A stretch of 64,000 nucleotides of DNA from Streptomyces eurocidicus (GCF_002891295.1 NZ_LGUI01000005.1:372001-436000), one strand, 5' to 3'; counted from the first letter of the stretch, positions 1 to 10,717 are shown. Made by a program: numbers and translations. The notes: generated by a model from the letters alone, not told the origin.

Positions 1-29
1 TTCGCCCCCAGGCCCCCGGCCGCGCTGAC

Positions 30-208
30 GCGCGGTGTCCTCAATCGCCGGACGGGCTGGATTTCGCCCCTGTCCGGAGCTGAAGTTTCCGCCCGGTCCG
101 GGCAACAACTCAGCCCGTCTGGGGGCACCTCCCAGCGGTAGCTGGGGGAGTTTGAGGACCGGGGTCCGGGGCGGAGCCCCGGTTCCGGGAAGGGGCGGGG
201 TGGGGAAA
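30..208 (+). repeat. dispersed repeat, copy 1
   Basis: This stretch and the one at 3371-3548 are near-identical direct copies; positions 100-185 match 3441-3526 base for base. Each copy contains two short hairpins, one with arms CTCCCAGC and GCTGGGGGAG and one made from CCGGGG / CCCCGG. I infer an extragenic hairpin-type repeat of the sort scattered through streptomycete genomes. The two copies bracket the two transporter genes. Nothing coding is convincing inside it. Confidence 0.8.
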
Positions 209-260
209 AATCCCCCGCCCGGGGGCGGGCACCCATCGGTCACCGACAAGAGGACCCGCC

Positions 261-1640
261 ATGGCCACCGTGCACGGTTCCAGCGAGCGAACCCCCGACC
301 CGGCCCCGGAACAACGCCCCGCCCCCCACCCCGTCGACCACCTCCCACCCCTCACCAAACTCCTCGCCGGCGGCTTCCAGCACCTCGCCGCGAGTTACGC
401 CGGGGTCGTCGCCCCGCCCCTCGTCGTCGGCGCCGCCATCGGCCTGTCCCCGACGGAGATCACCTTCCTGGTGGGCGCGGCGCTGTTCACCGCGGGGATC
501 GCCACCCTGCTCCAGACCATCGGCTTCTGGAAGGTCGGCGCCCGGCTGCCGTTCGTCAACGGGGTGTCCTTCGCGGGCGTCCCCCCGATGCTCGCCGTCG
601 TCGGCGCCCAGGCCGACCCGCGGGACGCCCTCCCGGTCATCTACGGCGCGGTCATGGTGGCGGGCGCGCTCGGCTTCCTCCTCGCCCCCTACTTCTGCCG
701 GCTCGTCCGCTTCTTCCCGCCCCTGGTCAGCGGCACCGTCATCACCCTGATCGGCCTCTCGCTGCTGCCGGTCGCCTTCAAGTGGATCCAGGACGGCGGC
801 GACCGGCCCGCGTCCCCGACCGGCCTCGGCCTGGCCGGGGCCACCCTGGTGATCGTGCTGCTGCTGCGCCGGCTGCTCCGGGGCTTTCTCCAGCAGATCG
901 CCATCCTGCTGGGCCTGGTCGCCGGCACCCTGATCGCCGTTCCGGCCGGCGCCGTCGACCTGGATCCCGCCGCCCACGCCCACCTCGTCGGGTTTCCCGT
1001 CCCCTTCCACTTCGGCGCGCCCCACTTCGCCGTGTCGGCGATCGTGTCCATGTGCGTCCTGATGCTCGTCTGCATGACGGAGAGCACCGCGGACATGCTC
1101 GCGCTCGGGGAGATCGTGGGCCGGGCGGCGGACGAGGAGGTCATCGCGCGCGGGCTGCGCGCGGACACCCTCGGCACCGCCGTCGGGCCGTTCTTCAACG
1201 GCTTCGCGAACAGCGCCTTCGCCCAGAACATCGGCCTGGTCGCCCTCACCCGGGTGCGCAGCCGCTTCGTCGTCGCCGCCTGCGGGCTGATGTTCCTGCT
1301 GCTGGGCCTGAGCCCCGCGTTCGCCTCGCTCATCGCCGTCGTGCCCCGCCCGGTGCTGGGCGGTGCGGGCATCGTGCTCTTCGGCACGGTCGCCGCCAGC
1401 GGCGTCGGAGTCCTGGTGAAGGCGGGCCTCGACAAGGGTGACAACCTCCTGATCGCCGCCGTCTCGCTCGGCGTCGGCCTGATTCCCGTGGTCTCCGGGT
1501 CCTTCTACGACGACGCGGCCGTCCCCGAGACCCTGAAGATCGTCCTGGATTCGGGCGTCAGCGCCGGCTGTCTGACGGCCGTCGTCCTCAACCTCGCGTT
1601 CAACCACCTCGGAGCACGCCGGTCCGTGCGTGGCGACTAG
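261..1640 (+). CDS. NCS2 family nucleobase (uracil/xanthine-type) permease
   Basis: A 459-residue polytopic inner-membrane protein of the nucleobase:cation symporter-2 family, expected to import a purine or pyrimidine base with a cation. A hydrophilic head of about 30 residues is followed by the family's start (KLLAGGFQHLAASYAG) and about 12-14 hydrophobic segments; the conserved region VNGVSFAGVPPM is near residue 95 and FFNGFANSAFAQNIG near 315. The ATG at 261 has AGAGGA upstream. The next transporter starts 69 bp downstream on the same strand, so they may be co-transcribed. Lying close to the allantoin genes, a purine or urate-like substrate is attractive, but specificity cannot be read from the sequence. 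Confidence 0.9.
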   Translation: MATVHGSSERTPDPAPEQRPAPHPVDHLPPLTKLLAGGFQHLAASYAGVVAPPLVVGAAIGLSPTEITFLVGAALFTAGIATLLQTIGFWKVGARLPFVNGVSFAGVPPMLAVVGAQADPRDALPVIYGAVMVAGALGFLLAPYFCRLVRFFPPLVSGTVITLIGLSLLPVAFKWIQDGGDRPASPTGLGLAGATLVIVLLLRRLLRGFLQQIAILLGLVAGTLIAVPAGAVDLDPAAHAHLVGFPVPFHFGAPHFAVSAIVSMCVLMLVCMTESTADMLALGEIVGRAADEEVIARGLRADTLGTAVGPFFNGFANSAFAQNIGLVALTRVRSRFVVAACGLMFLLLGLSPAFASLIAVVPRPVLGGAGIVLFGTVAASGVGVLVKAGLDKGDNLLIAAVSLGVGLIPVVSGSFYDDAAVPETLKIVLDSGVSAGCLTAVVLNLAFNHLGARRSVRGD

Positions 1641-1709
1641 GGAGATACCTCCGTTTTACGCCACAATCGGCGCAAAACAACCGCCAGAAGCGCGGAGGGG
1701 TGTTCCGTC

Positions 1710-3305
1710 GTGGACCAGCAAGCCGGGGACGGCGCGCCCGACCGGGAGGACGACACGGGCGGCGAGGGGCCGGTGGGAAGCGGCGCCGACGGCGGCGCGG
1801 ATGGGAACGGGGGCGCGGCCGCCGGCGGCGAGGGGCGCTTCACCTTCCCCAGCGCGCTCACCGTCCTCGCGCTCGTCACCCTCGCCGTCTGGATCCTCAC
1901 CTTCGTCATCCCCTCCGGCACCTACCGGCGGAACGACGACGGCAACCCCGTCCAGGGCACGTACCACCGCGAGGCCGCGCCCGGCGACTTCGTCCACCGT
2001 CTGGGCGACCTCTTCCTCTCGCCCGTCAACGGCCTGTACGGCATCCGCGACGCCCGCACCGGCGAGGTCGCCCCGGACGCGGTCGGCGCGCTCTACGGCA
2101 GCGCGGGCGTCTTCCTCTTCGTCCTCGCCATCGGCGCGTTCATCACTGTCGTCTTCGCCACCGGCGCCCTGGACCGGGGCATCGAACGGCTCGCCCACCG
2201 GCTGCGCACCCGTGGCGCCCTGCTGATCGCCGCCGTCATGACCGTCTTCTCGCTGCTCGGCACGGTCGAGGGCTTCGCGGAGGAGACCCTCGGCTTCTAC
2301 GGGCTGATCGTGCCGCTGATGCTGGCCCTCGGCTACGACCGGATGGTCGCCACCGGCACGATCATCCTGGGCGCGGGCGTCGGGGTGCTCGCCTCGACCG
2401 TCAACCCCTTCGCCACGGGGGTGGCCTCGTCGGCCGCCGGGGTCTCCCTCGGTGACGGCATCGCGCTGCGCTTCGCGATGTGGGTCGTCCTCACGGGCGT
2501 CACCATCGGCTACGTCCAGCGGTACGCGCGGAGGGTGCGGACCGACCCCGGCCGTTCGATGGTGGGCTTCCTGCCCGGCGACCGGGAGCTGGCGGCGGAG
2601 GCGGCGGCGCCCCCGGAGCTGACCGGGCTGCAGAAGGCTGTCCTCGTGATCGTCACCGTGGTCTTCGTCTTTATGATCTTCTCGGTGATCCCCTGGGCGA
2701 GCGCGCTCACGGGCAAGGCGGACGCGACGCCCTACGGCTGGGAACTGGGCTGGTCGTTCGCCCAGTTGGCGGCCCTCTTCCTGGTCGCGTCGGTGCTCGT
2801 CGGCGTGGTCGCGCGGATGGGCGAGCAGCGGCTGAGCGCCGTCGTCGTCAAGGGCGCGGGCGACTTTATGTCGCCCGCGCTGACGATCGTCCTGGCGCGG
2901 GGCGTCACGGTCCTCATGAACAACGCCCGCATCACGGACACGGTGCTGCACTCCATCGAGGGCGTCGTCTCCGGCACGCCGGGCGCGTTCTTCGGCATCA
3001 TGGTCTTCCTGGTCAACCTCCCGCTGGCCTTCCTGATCCCCTCGACCTCGGGCCACGCGACGCTGGCGATGCCGATCCTGGCGCCGCTGGCGGACTTCGC
3101 GGACGTGGGGCGGACGGTGGTGGTGACGGCCTGGCAGGCGGCGAGCGGTCTGATGAACCTGTGGGTGCCGACGACGGCGGTGATCATGGGCGGGGTGGCG
3201 CTGGCGAAGGTGGGGTACGACAAGTATTTGCGGTTCGTGTGGCCGTTGCTGGTGATTCTGGCGGTGCTGATCTGCGGGTTCGTGGCGCTGGGCGCGGCGG
3301 CGTAG
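1710..3305 (+). CDS. YfcC family / C4-dicarboxylate anaerobic carrier-like permease
   Basis: A 531-residue polytopic membrane protein of the YfcC/DcuC-like (ArsB/NhaD superfamily) group, whose members carry organic acids or amino acids across the membrane; the substrate here is unknown. The acidic, Gly-rich first 45 residues are probably cytosolic and are followed by about 12 hydrophobic segments. Motifs include LSALTVLALVTLAVWILTF-type first helix and the conserved block NLPLAFLIPSTSGHATLAMP near residue 435. Start is GTG at 1710 with GGAGGGG at 1694-1700. It follows the nucleobase permease in the same direction and converges on malate synthase, with the second repeat copy in between. Confidence 0.85.
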   Translation: MDQQAGDGAPDREDDTGGEGPVGSGADGGADGNGGAAAGGEGRFTFPSALTVLALVTLAVWILTFVIPSGTYRRNDDGNPVQGTYHREAAPGDFVHRLGDLFLSPVNGLYGIRDARTGEVAPDAVGALYGSAGVFLFVLAIGAFITVVFATGALDRGIERLAHRLRTRGALLIAAVMTVFSLLGTVEGFAEETLGFYGLIVPLMLALGYDRMVATGTIILGAGVGVLASTVNPFATGVASSAAGVSLGDGIALRFAMWVVLTGVTIGYVQRYARRVRTDPGRSMVGFLPGDRELAAEAAAPPELTGLQKAVLVIVTVVFVFMIFSVIPWASALTGKADATPYGWELGWSFAQLAALFLVASVLVGVVARMGEQRLSAVVVKGAGDFMSPALTIVLARGVTVLMNNARITDTVLHSIEGVVSGTPGAFFGIMVFLVNLPLAFLIPSTSGHATLAMPILAPLADFADVGRTVVVTAWQAASGLMNLWVPTTAVIMGGVALAKVGYDKYLRFVWPLLVILAVLICGFVALGAAA

Positions 3306-3370
3306 CCCCCACCCCACCCCGCCCCTTCCCGTAACCGGGGCTGGCGCCCCGGGCCCCCTTTCCGCGCTTC

Positions 3371-3548
3371 GCGCGGTGGCCTCAAACGCCGGCCGGGCTG
3401 GATTTTCGCCCGGTCCGAGCTCGGCTTTCCGCCCGGTTCCGGGCAACAACTCAGCCCGTCTGGGGGCACCTCCCAGCGGTAGCTGGGGGAGTTTGAGGAC
3501 CGGGGTCCGGGGCGGAGCCCCGGTTCGGGAAGGGGCGGGGTGGGGAAA
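3371..3548 (+). repeat. dispersed repeat, copy 2
   Basis: Second direct copy of the repeat at 30-208, filling almost the whole 248-bp gap between the convergent permease and malate synthase genes. It ends five bases before the malate synthase stop codon. Its hairpins could serve as a shared terminator for both genes (inference). Confidence 0.8.
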
Positions 3549-3553
3549 GGCCC

Positions 3554-5170
<1,617 letters not shown>

Positions 5171-5237
5171 GGGCGCTCACTCCTTCAGCGGTGCTCGGGC
5201 ACGGCGGCACGGAGTGCCGCCCGGCTGATCGTCAGTG

Positions 5238-5252
5238 GAGAATAGTTTTCTC
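5238..5252 (-). promoter_or_regulatory. palindrome upstream of malate synthase, candidate AllR operator
   Basis: Perfect inverted repeat GAGAA-5 bp-TTCTC, 68-82 bp upstream of the aceB start, in an AT-rich patch that stands out from its surroundings. It resembles the AGAAAT / ATTTCT palindrome in the allR-allB gap in base content but the arm spacing differs, so assignment to AllR is tentative. Confidence 0.35.
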
Positions 5253-5368
5253 ATGGTGGAACATCAATGGGGCGGTGACGTCGGGGAACGGTTTCCGGCT
5301 CCCCGTGCCACCCCCGGCCGCCGGGCACGTGTCTGCCGGCCGCCGGGCGGGTACCCGGGCCCGGCACG

Positions 5369-6016
5369 TCAGCCGAGCAGCCGCAGATCGTCCGGGGTGT
5401 CGATGTCGCCGGGGTCCGCGACGTCCCCGCACTCCACGAGCGTCAGTTCCGCGGAGTGCGCCCGCAGATAGTCGCGGGCGCCGCGGTCGCCGGTGGCCGC
5501 GCGGGCCACGCCCGCCCAGTGCTCGCGCGCGAACAGCACCGGGTGGCCGCGCTCCGCGCCGTACGAGGCCGCCGCCAGGCCCGCGCCGGCCCGGTGCGCG
5601 GCCAGCAGCCGGGCCACCGCCACCGCGCCGACGCGCGGCTGGTCGACGAGCGTCACCAGCACCGCCGGGGCGTCCCCGGCGGTCAGCGCGGCGAGCCCCG
5701 CGCGCAGCGAGGAGCCCATGCCGTCGGCCCAGGAGGGGTTGTCCAGCAGCTCACAGCCGGGGAGCCGGCAGCGCGCCCGGACCTCCTCGGAGGCCGCGCC
5801 GAGCACGACGTACCTCGGTGCGCAGCCCCCCTCGGCCAGGATCGCCGCCGCGTGCTCCACCAGCGGCCGCCCCCGGTGCTCCAGCAGCGCCTTCGGCCGG
5901 CCGCCGAGCCGTCTGCCGCCGCCCGCCGCGAGCAGCAGTCCGGCGACGGGCGCCGCCCCGGAGGCGGCTCGGTATGTCGTGGCCGTGGTGCGCGTCATGG
6001 CCCCTGCATACCGCAT
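5369..6016 (-). CDS. MobA/MocA-like nucleotidyltransferase
   Basis: A 215-residue protein of the NTP-transferase family that includes molybdenum-cofactor cytidylyl- and guanylyltransferases. The nucleotide-binding signature LLLAAGGGRRLGGRPKALL lies near residues 27-45, VTLVDQPRV near 121 supplies the usual metal-binding Asp, and GHPVLF near 158 is typical of MocA-like members. If it finishes a molybdenum cofactor, xanthine dehydrogenase upstream in purine breakdown would be the natural client; that link is inference from the neighbourhood. ATG at 6016 is used; a second in-frame ATG at 5998 would remove six residues that are not conserved-looking. Confidence 0.8.
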   Translation of the reverse strand: MRYAGAMTRTTATTYRAASGAAPVAGLLLAAGGGRRLGGRPKALLEHRGRPLVEHAAAILAEGGCAPRYVVLGAASEEVRARCRLPGCELLDNPSWADGMGSSLRAGLAALTAGDAPAVLVTLVDQPRVGAVAVARLLAAHRAGAGLAAASYGAERGHPVLFAREHWAGVARAATGDRGARDYLRAHSAELTLVECGDVADPGDIDTPDDLRLLG

Positions 6017-6150
6017 CGATCGGCGGGGCGGGGCGCGGCGGCCGCATCACCCGTGCGTGCGGAGTACGGACTTGATTTCGCCGTGCGTGTAGCGCGAGGT
6101 ACGGAAAGTGCGTTAACTGATCCGCGCTAGCGGGTGGGAGGGGGAAGGTC

Positions 6151-6510
6151 GTGGCGGAGGGCGCCGGAGTGGCGGAAGAGGAGCGTGTGGATCGCGTCGG
6201 CGAGGACCCGAGGGTGAACGAGCTGTGCGACGCGGTGTCCCGGCTGCGCCGGGCGCTCGCCGGGCACCCTGCCGTATTACCCGACCGCGACGCCGCCGAG
6301 GACGAGCTGGCCGCCCTCGACGCGATGGCGCGCGCCGGTGAGCCCGAGGTGCCCCGGCTGCGCCGGGCGCTGCTCCTGGTCGCGGGCGCCCTGGGCTCGG
6401 TGAGCGCCCTGGCCCCCGCGCTCGGCGAGGTCAGGGCCGCGGTCGACCGCTTCGGCGGGACGCCGGGGGAGGAGCCGTTCCGGGTGCCGGACCCCCGCGA
6501 AGGGGGCTGA
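6151..6510 (+). CDS. conserved hypothetical protein (DUF5955-like)
   Basis: A 119-residue acidic, soluble, mostly helical protein with no signal peptide or membrane segment. Start is GTG at 6151 after GGGAGGGGGAAGG. It sits alone between the nucleotidyltransferase and allR and is divergent from the former. I recall a small streptomycete family, DUF5955, with this size and helical look, but I recognise no function. Confidence 0.7.
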   Translation: MAEGAGVAEEERVDRVGEDPRVNELCDAVSRLRRALAGHPAVLPDRDAAEDELAALDAMARAGEPEVPRLRRALLLVAGALGSVSALAPALGEVRAAVDRFGGTPGEEPFRVPDPREGG

Positions 6511-6617
6511 CGCGCGGAGCGTACGGGCGGGACCGTACGGGCGGGGGAGAGCGGCCTCGCGCACCTGCTGTGGGGCGTGGCCGACGGCCGGCGCGGCAGT
6601 GCGGCCGGCGACCCGCG

Positions 6618-7400
6618 TCAGGCGGACGTGTTGGCCAGCGTCACCGACAGCTCGGCCGCCACCTGCTGGAGCAGCGGCACGATCCGCTCCGTGGCCGCGT
6701 CCGTGACCCGGCCCGCCGGGCCCGAGATGGAGATGGCGGCGGCCGTCGGGGCGTTGGGCACCGGGACCGCGAGGCAGCGGACCCCGATCTCCTGCTCGTT
6801 GTCGTCCACGGCGTAGCCGCTCTCGCGCACCCGGGTCAGCGCGTCCAGGAAGCCTTCCGGCGTGGTGATCGTCTTCTCGGTCGCGGCGGGCATGCCCGTA
6901 CGGGAGAGCAGCGCGCGGACCTCGTCGTCGGGGCTCTGCGCCAGCAGCGCCTTGCCCACCCCGGTGGTGTGCGGCAGCACCCGCAGCCCGACCTCGGTGA
7001 ACATCCGCACCGAGTGGCGCGAGGGCACCTGGGCGACGTAGACGACCTCGTCGCCGTCGAGCAGCGCCATGTTCGCGGTCTCGCCGGTCTCCTCGACCAG
7101 CCGCGCGAGGTGCGGGCGGGCCCAGGTGCCGAGCAGCCGGGAGGCGCTCTCGCCGAGGCGGATCAGACGGGGGCCCAGGGCGTACCGGCGATTGGGGTGC
7201 TGGCGGACGTAGCCGCAGGCCACCAGCGTGCGCATCAGGCGGTGGATGGTCGGCAGCGGCAGCCCGCTGCTCGCGGAGAGCTCGCTCAGCCCTACCTCGC
7301 CGCCCGCGTCCGCCATCCGCTCCAGGAGGTCGAAAGCGCGCTCCAGGGACTGGACACCGCCAGTGGGTGAGGCGGTTCGGGGCTCGGTGGGCGAGGGCAC
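6618..7400 (-). CDS. allR: IclR family regulator of allantoin genes (AllR)
   Basis: A 260-residue IclR regulator: N-terminal winged helix (helix-turn-helix around LSELSASSGLPLPTIHRLM, residues 39-57), then the effector-binding domain with TGVGKALLA near 145 and CLAVPVPN near 210. It is divergent from allantoinase, the arrangement known for AllR of S. coelicolor, which represses allantoinase, allantoicase and malate synthase and is released by allantoin-derived ligands such as allantoate or glyoxylate (established for the family; ligand here not tested). Two palindromes lie in the 259-bp shared leader. Confidence 0.93.
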   Translation of the reverse strand: MPSPTEPRTASPTGGVQSLERAFDLLERMADAGGEVGLSELSASSGLPLPTIHRLMRTLVACGYVRQHPNRRYALGPRLIRLGESASRLLGTWARPHLARLVEETGETANMALLDGDEVVYVAQVPSRHSVRMFTEVGLRVLPHTTGVGKALLAQSPDDEVRALLSRTGMPAATEKTITTPEGFLDALTRVRESGYAVDDNEQEIGVRCLAVPVPNAPTAAAISISGPAGRVTDAATERIVPLLQQVAAELSVTLANTSA

Positions 7401-7475
7401 GTTCGGGGTCCTTCCGGGACGGGTGGCAGAAGCCTACCGGCCCGTCGCCACCCCTGTTCGCCACCTTCCGTCAGA

Positions 7476-7490
7476 AGAAATCCCATTTCT
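7476..7490. promoter_or_regulatory. palindrome in allR-allB gap, candidate operator 1
   Basis: Perfect inverted repeat AGAAAT-CCC-ATTTCT, 76-90 bp upstream of the allR start, so it is placed to affect allR. It is the less GC-rich part of the leader. Assignment to AllR is inference. Confidence 0.4.
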
Positions 7491-7576
7491 GTCCTCTGGA
7501 AAGCCGCAGGAGGGGCGGGGGCGGTCCGGAGGTCTTGACGGGTGCGGGGCCCGGCTGAAGACTGCCCACACCGCCG

Positions 7577-7593
7577 TTCAACAGAACGTTGAA
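7577..7593. promoter_or_regulatory. palindrome in allR-allB gap, candidate operator 2
   Basis: Perfect inverted repeat TTCAAC-5 bp-GTTGAA, ending 66 bp before the allantoinase start, where a repressor site would block allB-alc transcription. IclR regulators bind short AT-flanked palindromes of this kind (family knowledge); the match to AllR itself is inferred from position. Confidence 0.5.
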
Positions 7594-7659
7594 AAACATC
7601 TCGCTCGTCATCACTGGGATCGCCGGTAGTCACCGGGAACCGCTGGGAGAGGAGAAGGC

Positions 7660-9009
7660 GTGTCCCCAGAACCGGTGGAGCTGGTGCTGCGCTCCACACG
7701 CGTCGTCACCCCGGAGGGGACCCGCGCCGCCTCCGTCGCCGTGGCCGCCGGCCGGATCGCGGCGGTCCTGCCCCACGACAGCGACCCGCCGCCCGGCGCC
7801 GTGACCGAGGACCTCGGGGACGACGCCCTGCTCCCCGGCCTCGTCGACACCCATGTGCACATCAACGACCCGGGCCGCACCGAGTGGGAGGGCTTTCGCA
7901 CCGCCACCCGCGCGGCCGCCGCCGGGGGCGTCACCACGCTCGTCGACATGCCGCTCAACAGCCTCCCGCCGACCACCACCGTCGAGCACCTCGGGGTCAA
8001 ACGGGACGTGGCACGCGGCGCGGTCCACGTCGACGTCGGATTCTGGGGCGGCGCGCTCCCCACGAACCTCGCGGACCTGCGGCCCCTCCACGAGGCCGGC
8101 GTCCTCGGCTTCAAGTCCTTCCTGTCGCCCTCCGGCGTCGAGGAGTTCCCGGCCCTCGGCCCCGGCGACCTGGAGGCCGTCGCGGCGGAGCTCGCCGGCT
8201 TCGGCGGCCTGCTGATCGTGCACGCCGAGGACCCGGCCCACCTCGACCGCGCCCCCCGGCCCCACGGCCGGCGCTACGCGGGCTTCCTCGCCTCCCGCCC
8301 GCGCGCCGCCGAGAACGACGCCGTCGCCGGCCTGATCTCCGTCTCCCGGCGGCGCGGCACCCGCGTCCACGTCCTGCACCTGTCGTCCTCCGACGCCCTC
8401 CCGCTGCTCGCCGGGGCCAGGGCGGACGGCGTGCGCGTCACCGCCGAGACCTGCCCGCACTTCCTGACCCTCACCGCCGAGGAGGTCCCCGACGGGGCCA
8501 CCGAGTTCAAGTGCTGCCCGCCCATCCGCGAGGCCGCCAACCAGGACGCCCTCTGGGCGGGGCTCGCCGCCGGCACCCTCGACTGCGTCGTCTCCGACCA
8601 CTCGCCCTGCACCCCCGACCTCAAGGTCCCCGACTTCGGCACCGCCTGGGGCGGCATCTCCTCCCTCCAGCTCGGCCTCCCCGCCGTCTGGACCGCGGCC
8701 CGCCGCCGCGGCCACACCCTCCGGGACGTCGCCCACTGGATGGCCGCCGCCCCCGCCGCCCTCGCCGGACTCCACCGCAAGGGCGCCATCGCCCCGGGCC
8801 GCGACGCCGACTTCGCGGTCCTCGCGCCCGAAGAACCCTTCACCGTCGACCCGGCCGCGCTCCACCACCGCAACCCCGGCACCGCCTACGCCGGAAGGGA
8901 ACTGCTCGGCGTCGTCCGGTCCACCTGGCTGCGCGGCCGCCGGATCGCGGGGCCGGGCGCCCTCGCCGAACCCACCGGCCTCCTCCTCGAAAGGCAGCGC
9001 GGCACATGA
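7660..9009 (+). CDS. allB: allantoinase
   Basis: A 449-residue cytosolic amidohydrolase that opens allantoin to allantoate. The metal-site residues of the dihydroorotase-like fold are visible: DTHVHINDPGRTEWEG (first His pair, near residue 62), LGFKSFL (bridging carboxylated Lys, near 148), LIVHAED (near 186), HVLHLSS (near 242) and SDHSPC (catalytic Asp, near 315). The start is GTG at 7660 with GAGAGGAGAAG immediately upstream. Its stop overlaps the allantoicase start as ATGA, so the two are translationally coupled. Confidence 0.96.
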   Translation: MSPEPVELVLRSTRVVTPEGTRAASVAVAAGRIAAVLPHDSDPPPGAVTEDLGDDALLPGLVDTHVHINDPGRTEWEGFRTATRAAAAGGVTTLVDMPLNSLPPTTTVEHLGVKRDVARGAVHVDVGFWGGALPTNLADLRPLHEAGVLGFKSFLSPSGVEEFPALGPGDLEAVAAELAGFGGLLIVHAEDPAHLDRAPRPHGRRYAGFLASRPRAAENDAVAGLISVSRRRGTRVHVLHLSSSDALPLLAGARADGVRVTAETCPHFLTLTAEEVPDGATEFKCCPPIREAANQDALWAGLAAGTLDCVVSDHSPCTPDLKVPDFGTAWGGISSLQLGLPAVWTAARRRGHTLRDVAHWMAAAPAALAGLHRKGAIAPGRDADFAVLAPEEPFTVDPAALHHRNPGTAYAGRELLGVVRSTWLRGRRIAGPGALAEPTGLLLERQRGT

Positions 9010-10169
9010 CCGAGATACGCCCCTCCGCCGAAGACGCCCCGCCCCGTTCCTTCGCCGGCAACGCGGAACCGTACGCGGGCGGCGACCCGTACGCCGACTA
9101 CCGCACCGCGCCCGTCCCCTTCGGGCACCTCCCCGACCTCGCCGACCGCGACCTGGGCGCCGCCGTCGTCGCCGCCAGCGACGAGTTCTTCGCCGAGCGC
9201 GAGAACCTGATCACGCCCACCGCCCCCCGCTTCGACCCGCGCGCCTTCGGCCACAAGGGCAAGGTCATGGACGGCTGGGAGACCCGCCGCAGGCGCGGCG
9301 CCACGGCCGCCGCGCCGCACCCCGCCCCCGGCGACCACGACTGGGCGCTGATCCGGCTCGGCGTCCCCGGCCGCGTCCACGGACTCGTCGTCGACACCGC
9401 CCACTTCCGGGGCAACCACCCCGAGGCCGTCTCCGTCGAGGCCGCCGCCCTGCCCGGCACCCCCGCCCCCGAGGAACTGCTCGCCGGGGACGTGAAGTGG
9501 ACCGTCCTCGTACCGCGCACCCCGGTCGGCGGGCACGCCGCCAACGCCTTCGCCGTCGGCGCCCGCGAGCGCTTCACCCACCTGAGACTGCGTCAGTACC
9601 CCGACGGCGGCGTCGCCCGGCTGCGGGTGCACGGCGAGGCGGTGCCCGACCCCGCCTGGCTCGCCGCCCTCGGCGTCTTCGACCTCGCCGCGCTGGAGAA
9701 CGGGGGCCATGTCGAGGACGCCTCCGACCGCTTCTACAGCTCGCCCTTCAACAGCATCCGGCCCGGCCGCTCCCGCGAGATGGGCGACGGCTGGGAGACC
9801 CGCCGCCGCCGCGACACCGGCCACGACTGGGTCCGCTACCGCCTCACCGGCCGCGCCGCCCTCCGGGGCGTCGAGATCGACACCGGCTGCTACAAGGGCA
9901 ACGCCCCCGGCTGGGCCGCCCTCTCCATCCTCGACGCCACCGCCGGCGCGGACCCCGCCGACCCCGGAGCCGACTGGACCGAGGTGCTCCCGCGCACCCG
10001 CCTCCAGCCCGACGCCGTCCACCGCTTCCCGCTGGCCGCCCGGCCGGTCGCCACGCACGTACGGATCGACGTCCTCCCCGACGGCGGCGTGGCCCGGCTG
10101 CGCGTGCACGGCTCGCTGACGGACCGGCCCGGTGACGGGCCGCGGCCCGTCACAGGGGGCGGCTCATGA
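9006..10169 (+). CDS. alc: allantoicase
   Basis: A 387-residue enzyme cleaving allantoate to ureidoglycolate and urea. It shows the family's duplicated architecture: DGWETRRRRG followed by HDWALIRLG near residues 90-120, and a second copy DGWETRRRRD with HDWVRYRL near 260-285, each followed by an acidic loop with (Y/F)xGN. ATG at 9006 overlaps the allantoinase stop by four bases. Its 3' end overlaps the convergent acetyltransferase gene by 20 bp. Confidence 0.95.
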   Translation: MTEIRPSAEDAPPRSFAGNAEPYAGGDPYADYRTAPVPFGHLPDLADRDLGAAVVAASDEFFAERENLITPTAPRFDPRAFGHKGKVMDGWETRRRRGATAAAPHPAPGDHDWALIRLGVPGRVHGLVVDTAHFRGNHPEAVSVEAAALPGTPAPEELLAGDVKWTVLVPRTPVGGHAANAFAVGARERFTHLRLRQYPDGGVARLRVHGEAVPDPAWLAALGVFDLAALENGGHVEDASDRFYSSPFNSIRPGRSREMGDGWETRRRRDTGHDWVRYRLTGRAALRGVEIDTGCYKGNAPGWAALSILDATAGADPADPGADWTEVLPRTRLQPDAVHRFPLAARPVATHVRIDVLPDGGVARLRVHGSLTDRPGDGPRPVTGGGS

Positions 10170-10713
10170 ACAGCGCGATCTCACCCTCCGACGCCGTCCC
10201 CGTGTAGAGCGTGGTGTCCAGGCCGCACAGCGCGAAGCCCATCCGGCGATACGCGCGCACGGCCGGGGCGTTGACGTTGGTCACCTCCAACCAGGCGGTG
10301 CGCGCCCCCAGTTCCCGGCCGTGCGCGAGGGCGCGGTCCATCAGGGCGGCCCCGACGCCCTGGCCGCGCCGGTGCGGCGCCACCCGGATGTCGGAGATCA
10401 GCAGCCGGCGGTTCCAGGCGGAGTGGGCGAACGTGACGGCGCCGCACAGGCCCCCGGCGTCGTGGGCGACGACCGTCCGGGCCCCCTCGGCCCCCTCGTC
10501 TTCGCCGGGCCCCGCCTCCTCCTCCGCTTCGGACGGGTAGACCTTCCGCAGCGGAGGGTCGACCGGCACGGCGCGGACGCGGAACCCCTCCTCGGTGGCC
10601 GTCACTTCGAGGACGGAACCGGTCGTGAAGGAGTTGTCGAGGGCCTCGACGCCCTCGAAGTCCGCGGGGAGCGCGGTCCGGTAGGCCACCGACGGCCGAT
10701 CGCTGAACGACAT
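10150..10713 (-). CDS. streptothricin acetyltransferase-like GNAT protein
   Basis: A 187-residue GNAT acetyltransferase closely resembling the nourseothricin/streptothricin resistance enzyme NAT1 of Streptomyces noursei as I remember it: shared stretches include EALDNSFTTG, VPVDPPLRKV, WNRRLLISDI, WLEVTNVNAPAV and RRMGFALCGLDTTLY, covering the whole protein and including the variable acidic insert near residue 65. VAPHRRGQGVGAAL (about 112-125) is the acetyl-CoA loop. It probably acetylates the beta-lysine amino group of streptothricins. No streptothricin pathway genes are in the window, so it is either stand-alone resistance or a relative with another substrate. It follows the TenA-like gene by 4 bp. 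Confidence 0.87.
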   Translation of the reverse strand: MSFSDRPSVAYRTALPADFEGVEALDNSFTTGSVLEVTATEEGFRVRAVPVDPPLRKVYPSEAEEEAGPGEDEGAEGARTVVAHDAGGLCGAVTFAHSAWNRRLLISDIRVAPHRRGQGVGAALMDRALAHGRELGARTAWLEVTNVNAPAVRAYRRMGFALCGLDTTLYTGTASEGEIALFMSRPL

Positions 10714-10717
10714 GCGT

